Assembly: GCF_000720185.1 (NCBI RefSeq)
Contig: NZ_JOIY01000003.1
Location: 62,001-126,000, forward strand
Direction of reading: 5' to 3'
DNA length: 64,000 nt
DNA from: Streptomyces sp. NRRL S-340
Lineage (GTDB): Bacteria; Actinomycetota; Actinomycetes; Streptomycetales; Streptomycetaceae
Both the position numbers and the translations under genes were made by a program. The number at the start of each line of letters is the position of its first letter. Position 1 is the first letter of the stretch. Positions 36,701 through 44,500 of this stretch are shown here, in pieces. Below the pieces are notes generated by a model. The model was given only the letters and a program-made list of their open reading frames with translations. It was not told the origin of the DNA and ran no database searches.

Positions 36701-37165
36701 GGGGTGGTGGTCGAAGACGACGAGGCGGCGCACCGACGGCGTCCTCAGTGCCAGTTCCGTTCCCTCGGCCAGTCGCTCGCTGCTCGCGGCGATCAGCGTG
36801 GGCTCGGTCTCGGCGGTGATCGACGCCAGTTGGTCCAGGGGCGCGCTGGTCTGCAACGGCACGGTGACGGCGCCGAGGTGGATGCAGGCGAGATCGAGGG
36901 TGGCGTAGTCGCGGCTGGTGAAGCCGAGCAGTGCCACGCGGTCGCCGGCGCCCAGCGGGTGCTCGGGGTGGTGGTGCCATTCGCTCGCCACCGCGCGGAT
37001 CCGGTCCCACAGCTCGCGGTAGGTGGTGGTTTCGTAGCGGGGCAGCAACCGGGCGGACACGCGCCCGGTCCGGGCGTCGCGCACGAATTCCCTGGAGCGT
37101 TCACCGACCGCCGGCCGGTCCGCGTGGCGCTCAAAGACGTTTTCCATGACTTGCGCGAGTCGCAA
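33746..37165 (-). CDS. car: Carboxylic acid reductase (A-PCP-R three-domain enzyme)
   Basis: The 1139-aa enzyme would reduce a carboxylic acid to the aldehyde using ATP and NADPH. Domains: adenylation, residues 1-620 (P-loop YTSGSTGTPKG near 211, YGSTEAAG, YRTGDI); carrier, with phosphopantetheine Ser in DLGGDSLSA near 647; thioester reductase, residues 735-1139 (LLTGASGYLGRF near 742, catalytic YxxxK in YATSKW near 918). I choose the TTG at 37165: GGAG lies 6 bases before it, and the family's conserved LRLAQV spans this codon; an ATG at 37147 would cut it. A separate phosphopantetheinyl transferase is needed and is not in the window. Its neighbours make an aromatic or dihydroaromatic amino acid substrate plausible. 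Confidence 0.9.
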   Translation of the reverse strand: MRLAQVMENVFERHADRPAVGERSREFVRDARTGRVSARLLPRYETTTYRELWDRIRAVASEWHHHPEHPLGAGDRVALLGFTSRDYATLDLACIHLGAVTVPLQTSAPLDQLASITAETEPTLIAASSERLAEGTELALRTPSVRRLVVFDHHPGADEEKERFLEARERLTGTGRNIDVTALTDLLDRAETLLPAPLYTPGDDEDPLAMLIYTSGSTGTPKGAMYTERLARAMWGGAWSKLFAGTDVVTVNYMPMSHVAGHSSLKNALVRGGTTCFTASSDLSTFFEDIALIRPTELSLVPRVCELLHQRYQSELSRRVDEGVPPEAAAHEVRRHLREEVLGGRVTWASNSSAPLSAGLTEFTESLLGVPLHNVYGSTEAAGISVDGELLRPPVTDYRLADVPELGYFSTDTPHPRGELLLKSDSVVPGYYRQPELTAGLFDTDGYYRTGDIVAELAPDRIAVVDRRKSVLKLSQGEFVATARLEAVFAAAPLVRQIFVHGNSERSYLLAVVVPTEDALARYGDDPRRLEQLLDASFRNIARERGLNSYEIPRGLLLETEPFSQANGLLSDHRKLLWPKLLERYGERLERLYADIAAREDDELNEVRRTGAARPVLETVQRAARAVLAGTSAEVSPDAHFRDLGGDSLSAVSLSDLLQGTFGFRVPVDVIISPAHDLRQLAAYIEARRTTTANRPTFASVHGAGATQVHAKDLTLDRFLDAGLLDATRELPRPSGEPRHVLLTGASGYLGRFLTLEWLQRLAPVDGRLTVVVRGRDAASARRRLTDAYGSADAELTHTFATLADAHLEVLAGDLAEPGLGLHAADRERLAADVDLIVHAGALVNHVLPYDHLFEANVVGTAEVIRLALTTKLKPVTYISSVAVSTSPAGDPLDEDGDVRTDLPVQPVDDGYAGGYATSKWAGEVLLREAYELHDLPVTVFRSNMILAHSRYAGQLNVPDMFSRLLFSVLVTGLAPRSFYRTDGDGAARPHYDGLPVDFTAASVAALGGAASGYRTYSLVNPHDDGVCLDTFVDWLAADGHGIERITDYDDWLVRLEAALRALPETQRRHSVLPLLHGYRTPERPYPGSVIPSARFQAAVRRTGVGTAHDIPHLSPGLIRKYATDLHPLMTTRAPAAQD

Positions 37166-37456
37166 TGTGGTCTCCGCGTCGCATAGGTGTACGGACGTGT
37201 GGGGCGTGCACGGACGTGTTCGGAAGCTGGAGAGAGGCGCGGGGTGCGAGGCAGGGGGACGCGCGTCGTGTGAGGGACGGCCCCGGCGGGAGGCTGCGCC
37301 GCACCGGGGAACCTGGCGCGATGCTATGCGCGGGGAATCGGATGCCGTGAGAAAGACGGTGAGGTTCTGTCAGGTCGTCCGCCCGGCCCTCCCGTGACGA
37401 CGTGGGTCCGGTGCGGCGCCGGCTCGGGAGGCCGGAGCAAGCACCGGTGGACGAGC
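37166..37456. other. Upstream region of the reductase gene
   Basis: No gene is seen. The region should contain the reductase promoter on the minus strand, since a hairpin separates it from the aminotransferase gene upstream. GTGTACGGACGTGTG-like direct repeats of ACGGACGTGT (near 37190 and 37210) are visible close to the reductase start and could be a regulator site. Confidence 0.35.
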
Positions 37457-37487
37457 GGGCTCCCGCAGGCGTGCCGCGCGGGAGCCC
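37457..37487 (-). terminator. Hairpin terminator after the class IV aminotransferase gene
   Basis: GGGCTCCCGC (37457-37466) pairs perfectly with GCGGGAGCCC (37478-37487). On the minus strand it begins 32 bases after the stop of the aminotransferase gene. No T tract. Confidence 0.6.
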
Positions 37488-37519
37488 CGGGCCGGTGGAT
37501 GCGGGGAACGGACGGGGCG

Positions 37520-38335
37520 CTAGACGGCGGTGAGGGGTTCGCGGCCGTAGGCGTCGTGCAGGAGGTCGAGGAAGGCCTGGGCCCTGGGCAGCCGGACTCC
37601 GTCGATGCGGTGCACGGCGACTCCCGGGGTCCAGGAGTTCAGCAGGGCGCAGCCGGCCAGCTCGGGCAGGTCGTCCACGGTCAGCTCCGCCTCGCGCTGC
37701 GGGACACCGAGGCGGGCGAGCTGCCGCCGGACGATGCCCATGGTGACGCCGCCCAGCATCTCGGCGGTGGGCCACACCACGGCCGAGCCGTCCCAGAAGG
37801 CGAGGTTCCAGATGGAGGCCTCGCTCAGCCGTCCCCGGCGGTCGAGGAAGACGGCGTCGTCGAAGCCCTGTGCGGCGGCCTGCCGCAGGAAGTACGTCTT
37901 GGCCGGTTCGCCGACGTGTTTGACGGACGGCAGGAAGCGTTCGTGCGGTACCGCCATGAGGGCCAGCGGGCCCTCGGGTCCGTCGGAGGGCGGTGCGGTG
38001 CGGATGAGCAGGGCCGGAGCGGTCTCGGGGCCGGCCGCCGTGAACTCGCCGCCCGGGAGGTAGCACGTGGCCACGAGCGAGGTGTCGGCGGGCGCCTCCT
38101 TCAGCGCCACGCGCAGCTGGGCCAGGACCTGGTCGTCGGGTAGGGCGTGGCCGTACAGCTCGAGCGAGCCGCGGCGCAGCCGCTCCAGGTGGAGGTCGAG
38201 TCCGCGGATCCGGCTGTCGCGCACCTGCATGGCCGTGAAGTGGGCGAATCCCATGAAGGCGAGCGGGACGAGGTCCGCGGCGGTGGGCGTTACGCCGTCT
38301 CGCCATGCGAGGTGACGGGGGGTCGTTCGGGTCAT
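37520..38335 (-). CDS. Class IV PLP-dependent aminotransferase / aminodeoxychorismate lyase-like
   Basis: The 271-aa protein has the fold of branched-chain aminotransferase, D-amino acid aminotransferase and PabC. Landmarks are the candidate PLP Lys in EPAKTYFLRQAAAQG near residue 155, the cofactor-contact Glu in GRLSEASIWNLAFWDG, and GGVTMGIVRRQL. Substrate cannot be read, but in this cluster two ideas are natural: lyase action on an aminated chorismate (PabC style), or amination of the aldehyde made by the adjacent carboxylic acid reductase. The ATG at 38335 (GGGGAT before it) is preferred over the one at 38356. The TetR gene lies upstream, 105 bp away, in the same direction. Confidence 0.82.
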   Translation of the reverse strand: MTRTTPRHLAWRDGVTPTAADLVPLAFMGFAHFTAMQVRDSRIRGLDLHLERLRRGSLELYGHALPDDQVLAQLRVALKEAPADTSLVATCYLPGGEFTAAGPETAPALLIRTAPPSDGPEGPLALMAVPHERFLPSVKHVGEPAKTYFLRQAAAQGFDDAVFLDRRGRLSEASIWNLAFWDGSAVVWPTAEMLGGVTMGIVRRQLARLGVPQREAELTVDDLPELAGCALLNSWTPGVAVHRIDGVRLPRAQAFLDLLHDAYGREPLTAV

Positions 38336-38440
38336 ATCCCCGAGAACGACGCCCATTCCGGGAGGACACGATCAAGCGCCGTACGGGTGAAGCGAATTGA
38401 TCGTACGTCAGGTGCGGGCCCCTCCGGTGTCACTCACCGG

Positions 38441-39037
38441 TCACGCTCCCTTCGCCTGTCGTTCGAGCCCGTCGAGGAGCACTTCGAGACCCGCATCGAC
38501 ATCGGCCTCGGTGGGCCGGATCGGTGACTGCGCGGCCTCGTCGTCCCCGGGGAGCAGCTGCTGCGCGACGCTCTGGATCGAGGCGCCCTGGACGTAGGAC
38601 CACACGGTCAGCGTCAGCGTGCGGGCCAGTTGCGGGTCGTCCGTGAGGCCTGCCAGGGCGTCCGTCATCCAGTCCAGACACGTCGTGTCGCTGAAATGAC
38701 GGGCGGAGGCCTGGGTGACCAGGGTCCAGGGATGCTTGCGGTAGACCTCGCGGTCGAGAGCGACCGCGAGCCGGACCGCGTCGCGCCACCGCGGCGGGGC
38801 GGGGGTCGGATAGGGGTGCTCCTCGCAGACCGCGCGGGTGATCGCGGTGAGCAGTTCGTCCTTGTTGGCGATGTGCCGGTACAGGGACATGACGCCCGAG
38901 TCGAGGTCGTTCGCGAGCCGGCGCATGGACAGCGCCGCGATGCCCTCGGCGTCGGCGATGCGGATGGCGGCGTTGATGATGGCGCGCCGGGTGAGCCCTG
39001 GTGAACTCGCCTGACGGCCTTGCGTCTTGATGGCCAT
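38441..39037 (-). CDS. TetR-family regulator of the DHHA-type cluster
   Basis: The 198-aa protein has the helix-turn-helix RIADAEGIAALSMRRLANDL followed by GVMSLYRHIANKDELL, and a C-terminal domain of the TetR_C class common with MFS exporters. I place the start at the ATG at 39037; a TAGACT box 9 bases before it suggests a leaderless or nearly leaderless message, and the in-frame ATG at 39076 would cover an operator. It is divergent from an MFS exporter with at least three related inverted repeats between, so it most likely represses both, perhaps also the aminotransferase gene downstream. Confidence 0.88.
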   Translation of the reverse strand: MAIKTQGRQASSPGLTRRAIINAAIRIADAEGIAALSMRRLANDLDSGVMSLYRHIANKDELLTAITRAVCEEHPYPTPAPPRWRDAVRLAVALDREVYRKHPWTLVTQASARHFSDTTCLDWMTDALAGLTDDPQLARTLTLTVWSYVQGASIQSVAQQLLPGDDEAAQSPIRPTEADVDAGLEVLLDGLERQAKGA

Positions 39038-39059
39038 GCTGTAGTCTAACCAGCGGCGT

Positions 39060-39203
39060 GGGTACGCTGTACGCACTCACACGCGTACACCGTACGCACC
39101 GTGTCTCCCGTACGGTGCGCACGCCCGCCCGGCACCCGCCGGACGCTTTTTCCGACGCACCTCGCGCACCCCTTCGCACACCCTTGTGCGTACAGCGTAC
39201 GCA
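39060..39203. promoter_or_regulatory. Array of GCGTAC-N3-GTACGC operators
   Basis: Three inverted repeats with a 3-bp centre lie between the divergent TetR and MFS genes: 39060-39074 (GGGTAC-GCT-GTACGC), 39083-39097 (GCGTAC-ACC-GTACGC, perfect) and 39187-39203 (TGCGTAC-AGC-GTACGCA, perfect 7-bp arms). A half site CCCGTACGGTGCG lies near 39107. The first two centres are 23 bp apart, about two helical turns. They fit a TetR-family dimer. Confidence 0.78.
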
Positions 39204-39266
39204 TCGTATGCCGAACGAGTCGACCACGGTGCGCACCACCGCGCACCGCCTCCTGAAAGGTTCCCT

Positions 39267-40742
39267 GTGACTTCCCTGGACTTAGTCGCGGAGCGCGCCG
39301 ACCGGCGCGCCTGGCTGGGCCTGCTGATCGTGCTCGGCCCGGTCGCCCTCGTCGCGATGGACGGCTCCGTGCTCTACCTCGCGATGCCGAGCATCACCTC
39401 CGCGATCACCCCCACCACGGACCAGGCGCTGTGGATCCTCGACATCTACGGCTTCGTGGTCGCGTCGCTGCTCATCGCGTTCGGCAATCTCGGTGACCGC
39501 TACGGCCGGCTCAAGTTCCTCCTGGCGGGCGCCGCGGTCTTCGGGGCCGGTTCAGTGGGCGCGGCGCTCTCGCCGACCCCGGAGGTCCTCATCGGCTGCC
39601 GGGCGCTCATGGGGCTCGGCGGCGCGACACTGCTGCCCTCCGGCCTCGCGATCATCAGCAACCTCTTCCTCAACCCCAAGCAGCGGGCCCAGGCCATCGG
39701 CATCTTCGCGGCGACCTTCGCGGCCGGCTTCGCGATCGGCCCCATCGTCGGCGGACTGCTGCTCAACCACTTCTCGTGGGGTTCGGTCTTCCTCATCAAC
39801 ATCCCGGTCGTCGTCCTGTTCCTCGCGTTCGCGCCCTTCCTGCTCAAGGACGTGCGCGAGTCGAGCCCCGGCCGGGTGGACGCGCTCAGCGTGCTGCTGT
39901 CCGCGGTCGGCATCCTGCTGACCGTCTACTCTGTGAAGTCGGCCGCCGCCTCGGGCCTGTCCCCCACCCAGCTCGGCACCGGCATCGTCGGCGTCGCGAT
40001 CGTGGCGCTCTTCGTGCGCAGGCAGTTCGGCCTGCCGCAGCCGCTGCTGGACCTGCGGCTCTTCCGCGACCGAGTGTTCACCGTCGCGATCCTCACCGGC
40101 CTGCTCTCCCTGGTGGCCTGGGCCGCAGCCGGCTATCTCAGCGGCGTCTACCTCCAGTCCGTCCTCGGGCACAGCGTGCTGAGCGCGGCGCTGCTGGCGG
40201 TGCCCGGCGCGACCGTGCTCACCGTGACCTGTGTGGGGACCACCGCGATCGTCGACCGTGTCGGCAAGCGCGCGGCCCTGATCACCTCGCACTTCGCCAT
40301 GGGCATCGGCCTCTCCCTGATGCTGCTCACCGGGGTTCTCGGCGGGGTGACGGCGTTCGTCGCCTCCACCGTGATCGCGGGCATCGGCTACGGCCTGTCC
40401 TTCAGCCTCGTCGCCGAGACGGCCGTCGCGGCGGTGCCCGCCGAACGGGCCGGATCGGCGGCCTCCATCGCCGAGATGAGCAACGAACTCGGCAACGCGC
40501 TCGGCATCTCGCTGCTGGGCTCCCTGGCCGCCGTGTGCTTCCGGCTCCTCGGCCCCGACCTCGCGGGGACGCTGCCCGAGACCTTGGAACGGCCCGGCGT
40601 CAGTGCGGCCGCTGTCGAGGACGCCAAGAACGCGTTCGTCTCCGGCATGCACGTGGCGATCGCCGTCGCGAGTCTGCTCTCACTCGGGCTCGGCTACCTC
40701 GCCGTGCGCTGGGTGCCGCGCGAGAAGGCGCCGGCCGCGTAG
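39267..40742 (+). CDS. MFS exporter, DHA2 type, in the DHHA-type cluster
   Basis: The 491-aa protein starts at a GTG (39267) behind GAAAGG; the frame upstream runs through the operators. It has about 14 hydrophobic segments. LVAMDGSVLYLAMPSITSAI and QALWILDIYGFVVASLLIAFG are the helix 1-2 region of the SmvA/QacA branch, and NLGDRYGRLKFL is motif A. It probably exports the product of the neighbouring genes or a toxic intermediate and is under control of the divergent TetR. Confidence 0.92.
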   Translation: MTSLDLVAERADRRAWLGLLIVLGPVALVAMDGSVLYLAMPSITSAITPTTDQALWILDIYGFVVASLLIAFGNLGDRYGRLKFLLAGAAVFGAGSVGAALSPTPEVLIGCRALMGLGGATLLPSGLAIISNLFLNPKQRAQAIGIFAATFAAGFAIGPIVGGLLLNHFSWGSVFLINIPVVVLFLAFAPFLLKDVRESSPGRVDALSVLLSAVGILLTVYSVKSAAASGLSPTQLGTGIVGVAIVALFVRRQFGLPQPLLDLRLFRDRVFTVAILTGLLSLVAWAAAGYLSGVYLQSVLGHSVLSAALLAVPGATVLTVTCVGTTAIVDRVGKRAALITSHFAMGIGLSLMLLTGVLGGVTAFVASTVIAGIGYGLSFSLVAETAVAAVPAERAGSAASIAEMSNELGNALGISLLGSLAAVCFRLLGPDLAGTLPETLERPGVSAAAVEDAKNAFVSGMHVAIAVASLLSLGLGYLAVRWVPREKAPAA

Positions 40743-40751
40743 ACGGCGCGC

Positions 40752-40900
40752 CGCCGGGTGCGGCGTACCGCCGGGTGCGGCACACCGGCGGGTGCGGCGT
40801 ACGGCGGTAGGCGGGGCACGGCGGGAGGCGGGGCACGACGGGCGGCGGCTGTCGGCGGGGCACGGCGGGAGGCGGGGCGCGACGCCCGGTGGTATGCGGC
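40752..40900. repeat. Degenerate 17-bp tandem repeats after the exporter gene
   Basis: Units of 17 bp start at 40752, 40769, 40786, 40803 and 40820 (CGCCGGGTGCGGCGTAC, then variants ending GGCAC), with further decayed units to about 40900. They start 10 bases after the exporter stop. No hairpin potential like a terminator; it looks like a slippage-derived minisatellite. Confidence 0.65.
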
Positions 40901-41417
40901 GGGCGGCGCCCGTGGCATATCCCGGACACCGCTCGCGGGGGCGGTCGGCGCGGCAGGACGCCGCCGGGAGGCAGCCGCTCGCGGGTCACACCGCCGGCCA
41001 CCACCTGGGCATCCTCACCACCACCCCGGCCGCCCGGCGTCCGCATCGCCGCGGCTGTCGCTCCCACCAGACTGGCGCGATAGGAACTTGACCGACGCTT
41101 GAGGCTCAATTTACTCGACGACGACTTGACACTCTCTCTCCGTACAGTGGTCCTCACGGTGGGCGACCATTACAGTCGGCAGGGCTTTCGTGGGAGGGCG
41201 TCACGACGGTTCATGGAGGTGGGGATGGCATCGCGCGTCGAGCGGAGGGCGCCCGGACACCGGGTGTGCGCGACGTCGGCGGCGCGCGCCGGGCGGTCCG
41301 CCCGATGTCCCCGCCCGCGGCGCTGACTCCCCCAGGTCGCCGAATCCCGTACCCGACTGCCCGCCGCGGCACTCGCGTGCGTGTCTTGCGCGTCCCAACC
41401 GGATCCCAAGGAGACCC
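40901..41417. other. Upstream region of the transposase-like gene
   Basis: No gene is supported. From 41081 to 41160 the GC falls, as in promoter regions. The palindrome TTGAG-G-CTCAA lies at 41099-41109. TTGACC (41088-41093) followed 17 bp later by TTACTC is one possible promoter; TTGACA at 41126 is another -35 candidate. AAGGAG lies 5 bases before the ATG at 41418. Confidence 0.35.
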
Positions 41418-42686
41418 ATGACCTACGCCGACGTGCATCCCGAGATCTCCGGACGAGCTGTTCTCCCTTCCCTGGCGCCACACCCGCGAGACGCGGTGTT
41501 CGACCAGTTGACGCCTGGCCTGTTCGCCTCCCTGATCCGCAGCGACCAGCACCGCAAGGCTCTGTACTACTTACGCGGGCTGCTGGAGGCAGAGGGACGC
41601 AAGTCCATCCGCGCCATCGCCGCGCTGTTCGGCGACGACGTCTCCGAACAGAACCTGCACCACTTCGTGTCGTCCTCCACATGGGACTGGATGCCCATGC
41701 GGCGAGCGCTCGCGGACCATCTGACGGGCGTGACGCACCCGCAGGCCTGGGTGGCCCGGCTCATGATCATCCCGAAGTCCGGCCGTCATTCCGTGGGCGT
41801 GGGCCGGCACTTCTTCCCGTCACTGGGCCAAGTCCTCAACGCGCAGCGTGCCATCGGTGTCTGGGCGGCGTCCGAAGAGGTGACGGTGCCCGTCAACTGG
41901 CGACTGCACCTGCCCAGGACCTGGCTCAAGGACCACCAGCGCCGCAGTCAGGTCGCGATACCCGACGGAGCCGGTCCGGAGACCCTGACGGAGTCCCTCG
42001 CCAGGGTCTGCGCCGAGACGCTCCTCGACTGGAACCTGCCCCGGCGCCCGCTCGTCGTGGACAGCGACGAAGTGCAAGCGGCCACGCTCTTCAGGGAGTT
42101 CGCGGACTCGGGCGTCCCGTTGCTGGTGCGGGCCTGTGACGGTCTGGGCCTGACCGTCACCGACCCGCTGCTGCCGGCCGGCGAGGGCCAGACGATGCCC
42201 GCGGACCAGATCATGGGGATGGCCCGGGACCTGCGGCGGCCCGCCAACCGGGGCGACGCGCATGCGGACACCACCCGTCACACCCACCTGGCCGCCACCG
42301 TCCGCGTCGCCCTGCCGGACCCGGGCGGGTGGGCCGCGAGCCAGGGCGAACTGGCCCTGCTCGGTGTGGAGGACGCACGCGGGCGCGGACGGACGCAGCT
42401 GTGGCTGACCAACATGACCGGTGTGCAGCCCGCCCTGCTGGTGCGGCTGACCGGGCTCACCGAGAAGGTCGGCGCGGACTTCACGGAGATCTCCGAGGAG
42501 GTCGGCATCCGGGACTTCACAGGGCGCTCCTTCGGCGGCTGGCACCGGCACGTCACCCTGGCCTCGGCGGCGCACGCGATCGTGGCCCTGGCCGGCCGCG
42601 CCCGCCGGGGGGCTTCGTCCGCGTCAGGCCGAAGCAGGGAGCGCGGTCCGGTGGCGTGCGTCGAAAGCCACCGGAGGGTGTCCTGA
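41418..42686 (+). CDS. IS701-type transposase-derived protein, probably inactive as a transposase
   Basis: The 422-aa protein has the length and order of IS701-family DDE transposases: the N-terminal RKALYYLRGLLEAEGRKSIR block, NLHHFVSSSTWDW, HSVGVGRHF, and the C-terminal GRSFGGWHRHVTLASAAHA. In active members the segment before HSVGVxRQ reads DDTGFPKxG and supplies the first catalytic Asp; here it reads LMIIPKSG, so that Asp is gone. The second Asp region (LVVDSDEV) and the Glu region (FTEISEEVG) remain. No terminal inverted repeats are visible around the gene. Residue 52 is a TTA Leu codon (41571-41573), linking translation to bldA. A good ribosome site and a strong terminator bracket it, so it looks domesticated, perhaps as a DNA-binding regulator of the cluster. 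Confidence 0.78.
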   Translation: MTYADVHPEISGRAVLPSLAPHPRDAVFDQLTPGLFASLIRSDQHRKALYYLRGLLEAEGRKSIRAIAALFGDDVSEQNLHHFVSSSTWDWMPMRRALADHLTGVTHPQAWVARLMIIPKSGRHSVGVGRHFFPSLGQVLNAQRAIGVWAASEEVTVPVNWRLHLPRTWLKDHQRRSQVAIPDGAGPETLTESLARVCAETLLDWNLPRRPLVVDSDEVQAATLFREFADSGVPLLVRACDGLGLTVTDPLLPAGEGQTMPADQIMGMARDLRRPANRGDAHADTTRHTHLAATVRVALPDPGGWAASQGELALLGVEDARGRGRTQLWLTNMTGVQPALLVRLTGLTEKVGADFTEISEEVGIRDFTGRSFGGWHRHVTLASAAHAIVALAGRARRGASSASGRSRERGPVACVESHRRVS

Positions 42687-43096
42687 AGGAGTCTGTCCCG
42701 ACCGGTCCTCGCCCCTTTCCTCCTTTCCGGTCTCCGCTGCCTTGACCGCCCTTCCGTTTTCCCCCCGCATTTCCCAGCTGATTTCGTCGCCGGTCAGGCG
42801 GCCGCATTCGGCCGCCTGACCTTTTCCGTTCACCCCTGCGTCACCGCCGGACTTGACGGATCACGGAACACCTGACACATCGCGGCGCAAATCATTGGCA
42901 CGGCATTCACACACCGACAGGATCAGTCGTGCCGATGAGAGTCGGCCTTCGGACGGGGGTAGTCTCAGCACGGCGTCACCGCCGATTTCTCATGCTCACT
43001 TTTCTTTTTCCCCGTCCACCGCTCTTGATCCCACGTGAAGGGAACACGGCGCGCGAAGGCTGTGGCCCATGCCGACGATCCGTGATCGGAGAACCA
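42687..43096. other. Gap between the transposase-like gene and the DAHP synthase gene
   Basis: It contains a strong terminator at 42792-42825 and then the promoter region of the phz-like operon. No gene is seen. TTGACG at 42854-42859 is a possible -35 box but no clear -10 box follows at the right distance. Confidence 0.45.
42792..42825 (+). terminator. Intrinsic terminator with T tract
   Basis: GGTCAGGCGGCCG (42792-42804) pairs perfectly over 13 bp with 42809-42821 across the loop CATT and is followed by TTTT (42822-42825). It ends the transcript of the transposase-like gene and separates it from the phz-like operon. Confidence 0.9.
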
Positions 43097-44299
43097 GTGG
43101 ACGACGTACTGCTCGACCTCGAAGACGAGAAGGCCCTCCATCAGCCGCCGTGGGAGGACAGCGCACAAGTGGCCGAGGTCCGCGGCGCGCTCATACGGCG
43201 TAACCCGCTGGTGGCGGCCGAGGACGTGGACCGGCTGCACACCCTGCTCGCCCGGGTGGCGGCCGGCGAAGCCCATGTGATGCAGGCGGGCGACTGCGCC
43301 GAGGACTTCGCGGAAAGCACCGCCGACGACGTGGCGCGCAAGACGGGCCTGCTCAACATGCTGGCAGGTGCCCTGGAGATGGAGAGCGGCCGGCCGGTGG
43401 TGCGTGTGGGCCGGATCGCCGGCCAGTACGGCAAACCCCGCTCGCAGCCCTTCGAGCGCGTCGGCGGCCTCGAACTCCCCTCCTACCGCGGGCACATGGT
43501 CAACAGTCCCGTCCCGGACGCGCAGTCGCGCAGGCCCGACCCGCTGCGCATCCTGACCGGCTACGACGCCGCGCACCGGGTGATGCGCCACCTCGGCTGG
43601 CACGGCCCCCGCAGCAGCACCCCCATCGCCGCGCCGGTGTGGACCAGTCACGAGGCGCTGCTGCTGGACTACGAGCTGCCCATGGTGCGCCGGCGGGAGG
43701 ACGGGCGTCTGCTGCTCACCTCGACGCACTGGCCGTGGATCGGGGAGCGGACCCGGCAGACCGACGGCGCGCATGTCACTCTGCTCGCCTCCGTCACCAA
43801 CCCCGTGGCGTGCAAGGTGGGTCCCGCCATGACGGCCGGGGAACTGCTCGCGCTGTGCGAGCGGCTCGACCCGGCCCGCACGCCGGGCCGGCTGACCCTG
43901 ATCGCCCGGATGGGCGCCGACGCGGTCGCCGGGCGGCTGCCCGGACTGGTCGCCGCGGTGCGTGCGGCCGGGCACCCGGTGATCTGGCTGAGCGACCCGC
44001 TGCACGGCAACACCGTCACCGCGCCCGGCGGACTCAAGACCCGTCTGGTGCGTACGGTCACGCGGGAGATCGAACGGTTCCTGGCCGCGGTCATGGCCGA
44101 GGGGGGTGTCGTGGGCGGACTGCACCTGGAGACCACCCCCGACGACGTCAGCGAGTGCGTGACGGACGAGTCCGCCCTCGACACGGTCGGCACGGTGTAC
44201 ACCACCTTCTGCGACCCGCGGCTCAACCCGGCCCAGGCCCTCGCGGCGGTCGGTGCCTGGTCGGCGAGCCGGGCGGGCGCCTCGCCCGTCGCCGCCTGA
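43097..44299 (+). CDS. phzC: Class II DAHP synthase, PhzC type
   Basis: The 400-aa enzyme joins phosphoenolpyruvate and erythrose 4-phosphate, the first step of the shikimate pathway. Class II signatures are present: QAGDCAEDF, GRIAGQYGKPRSQPFE, LIARMGAD, WLSDPLHGNT and GLHLETTPDDVSEC. The GTG at 43097 has GGAG 6 bases upstream; the in-frame ATGs upstream lie in the promoter region. It is shorter at the N-terminus than housekeeping actinobacterial AroG (about 450-470 aa), as are the PhzC enzymes that lack the regulatory extensions and escape aromatic feedback (family knowledge; not shown here). It heads a run of five genes that supply and use chorismate. Confidence 0.9.
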   Translation: MDDVLLDLEDEKALHQPPWEDSAQVAEVRGALIRRNPLVAAEDVDRLHTLLARVAAGEAHVMQAGDCAEDFAESTADDVARKTGLLNMLAGALEMESGRPVVRVGRIAGQYGKPRSQPFERVGGLELPSYRGHMVNSPVPDAQSRRPDPLRILTGYDAAHRVMRHLGWHGPRSSTPIAAPVWTSHEALLLDYELPMVRRREDGRLLLTSTHWPWIGERTRQTDGAHVTLLASVTNPVACKVGPAMTAGELLALCERLDPARTPGRLTLIARMGADAVAGRLPGLVAAVRAAGHPVIWLSDPLHGNTVTAPGGLKTRLVRTVTREIERFLAAVMAEGGVVGGLHLETTPDDVSECVTDESALDTVGTVYTTFCDPRLNPAQALAAVGAWSASRAGASPVAA

Positions 44300-44500
44300 C
44301 TCCGGCGCGCACCGGCCCCGGCGCCTCGCCGGCTCCCGTCGCGCCCCGGTCCCGGCCTCGCGGTCCCGGCCCCGGGTGGACTCCCCGCCCCGCCGCCGCG
44401 CGCGCCGACGCCGGTGCCTCACCCGCCCGGCACGTCGCGGGGCCCGCGCATCGCACCGCCCCGCAGTCCCAGGATCCCGCACTCCCAGGAAAGGAACCTC

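Noticed and set aside
33827..37186. A 3.3-kb open frame opposite the carboxylic acid reductase
   Set aside because: A shadow of the reductase gene; no recognisable protein and no start signal.
41088..41132. SARP-type heptamer repeats (TTGACCG, TTGAGGC, TTGACAC)
   Set aside because: The first two are 11 bp apart, but the third is 27 bp further, not a multiple of 11, and no SARP gene is in the window.
41190..42686. An active IS701 insertion sequence
   Set aside because: No terminal inverted repeats or target duplication are visible, and the first catalytic Asp is missing.
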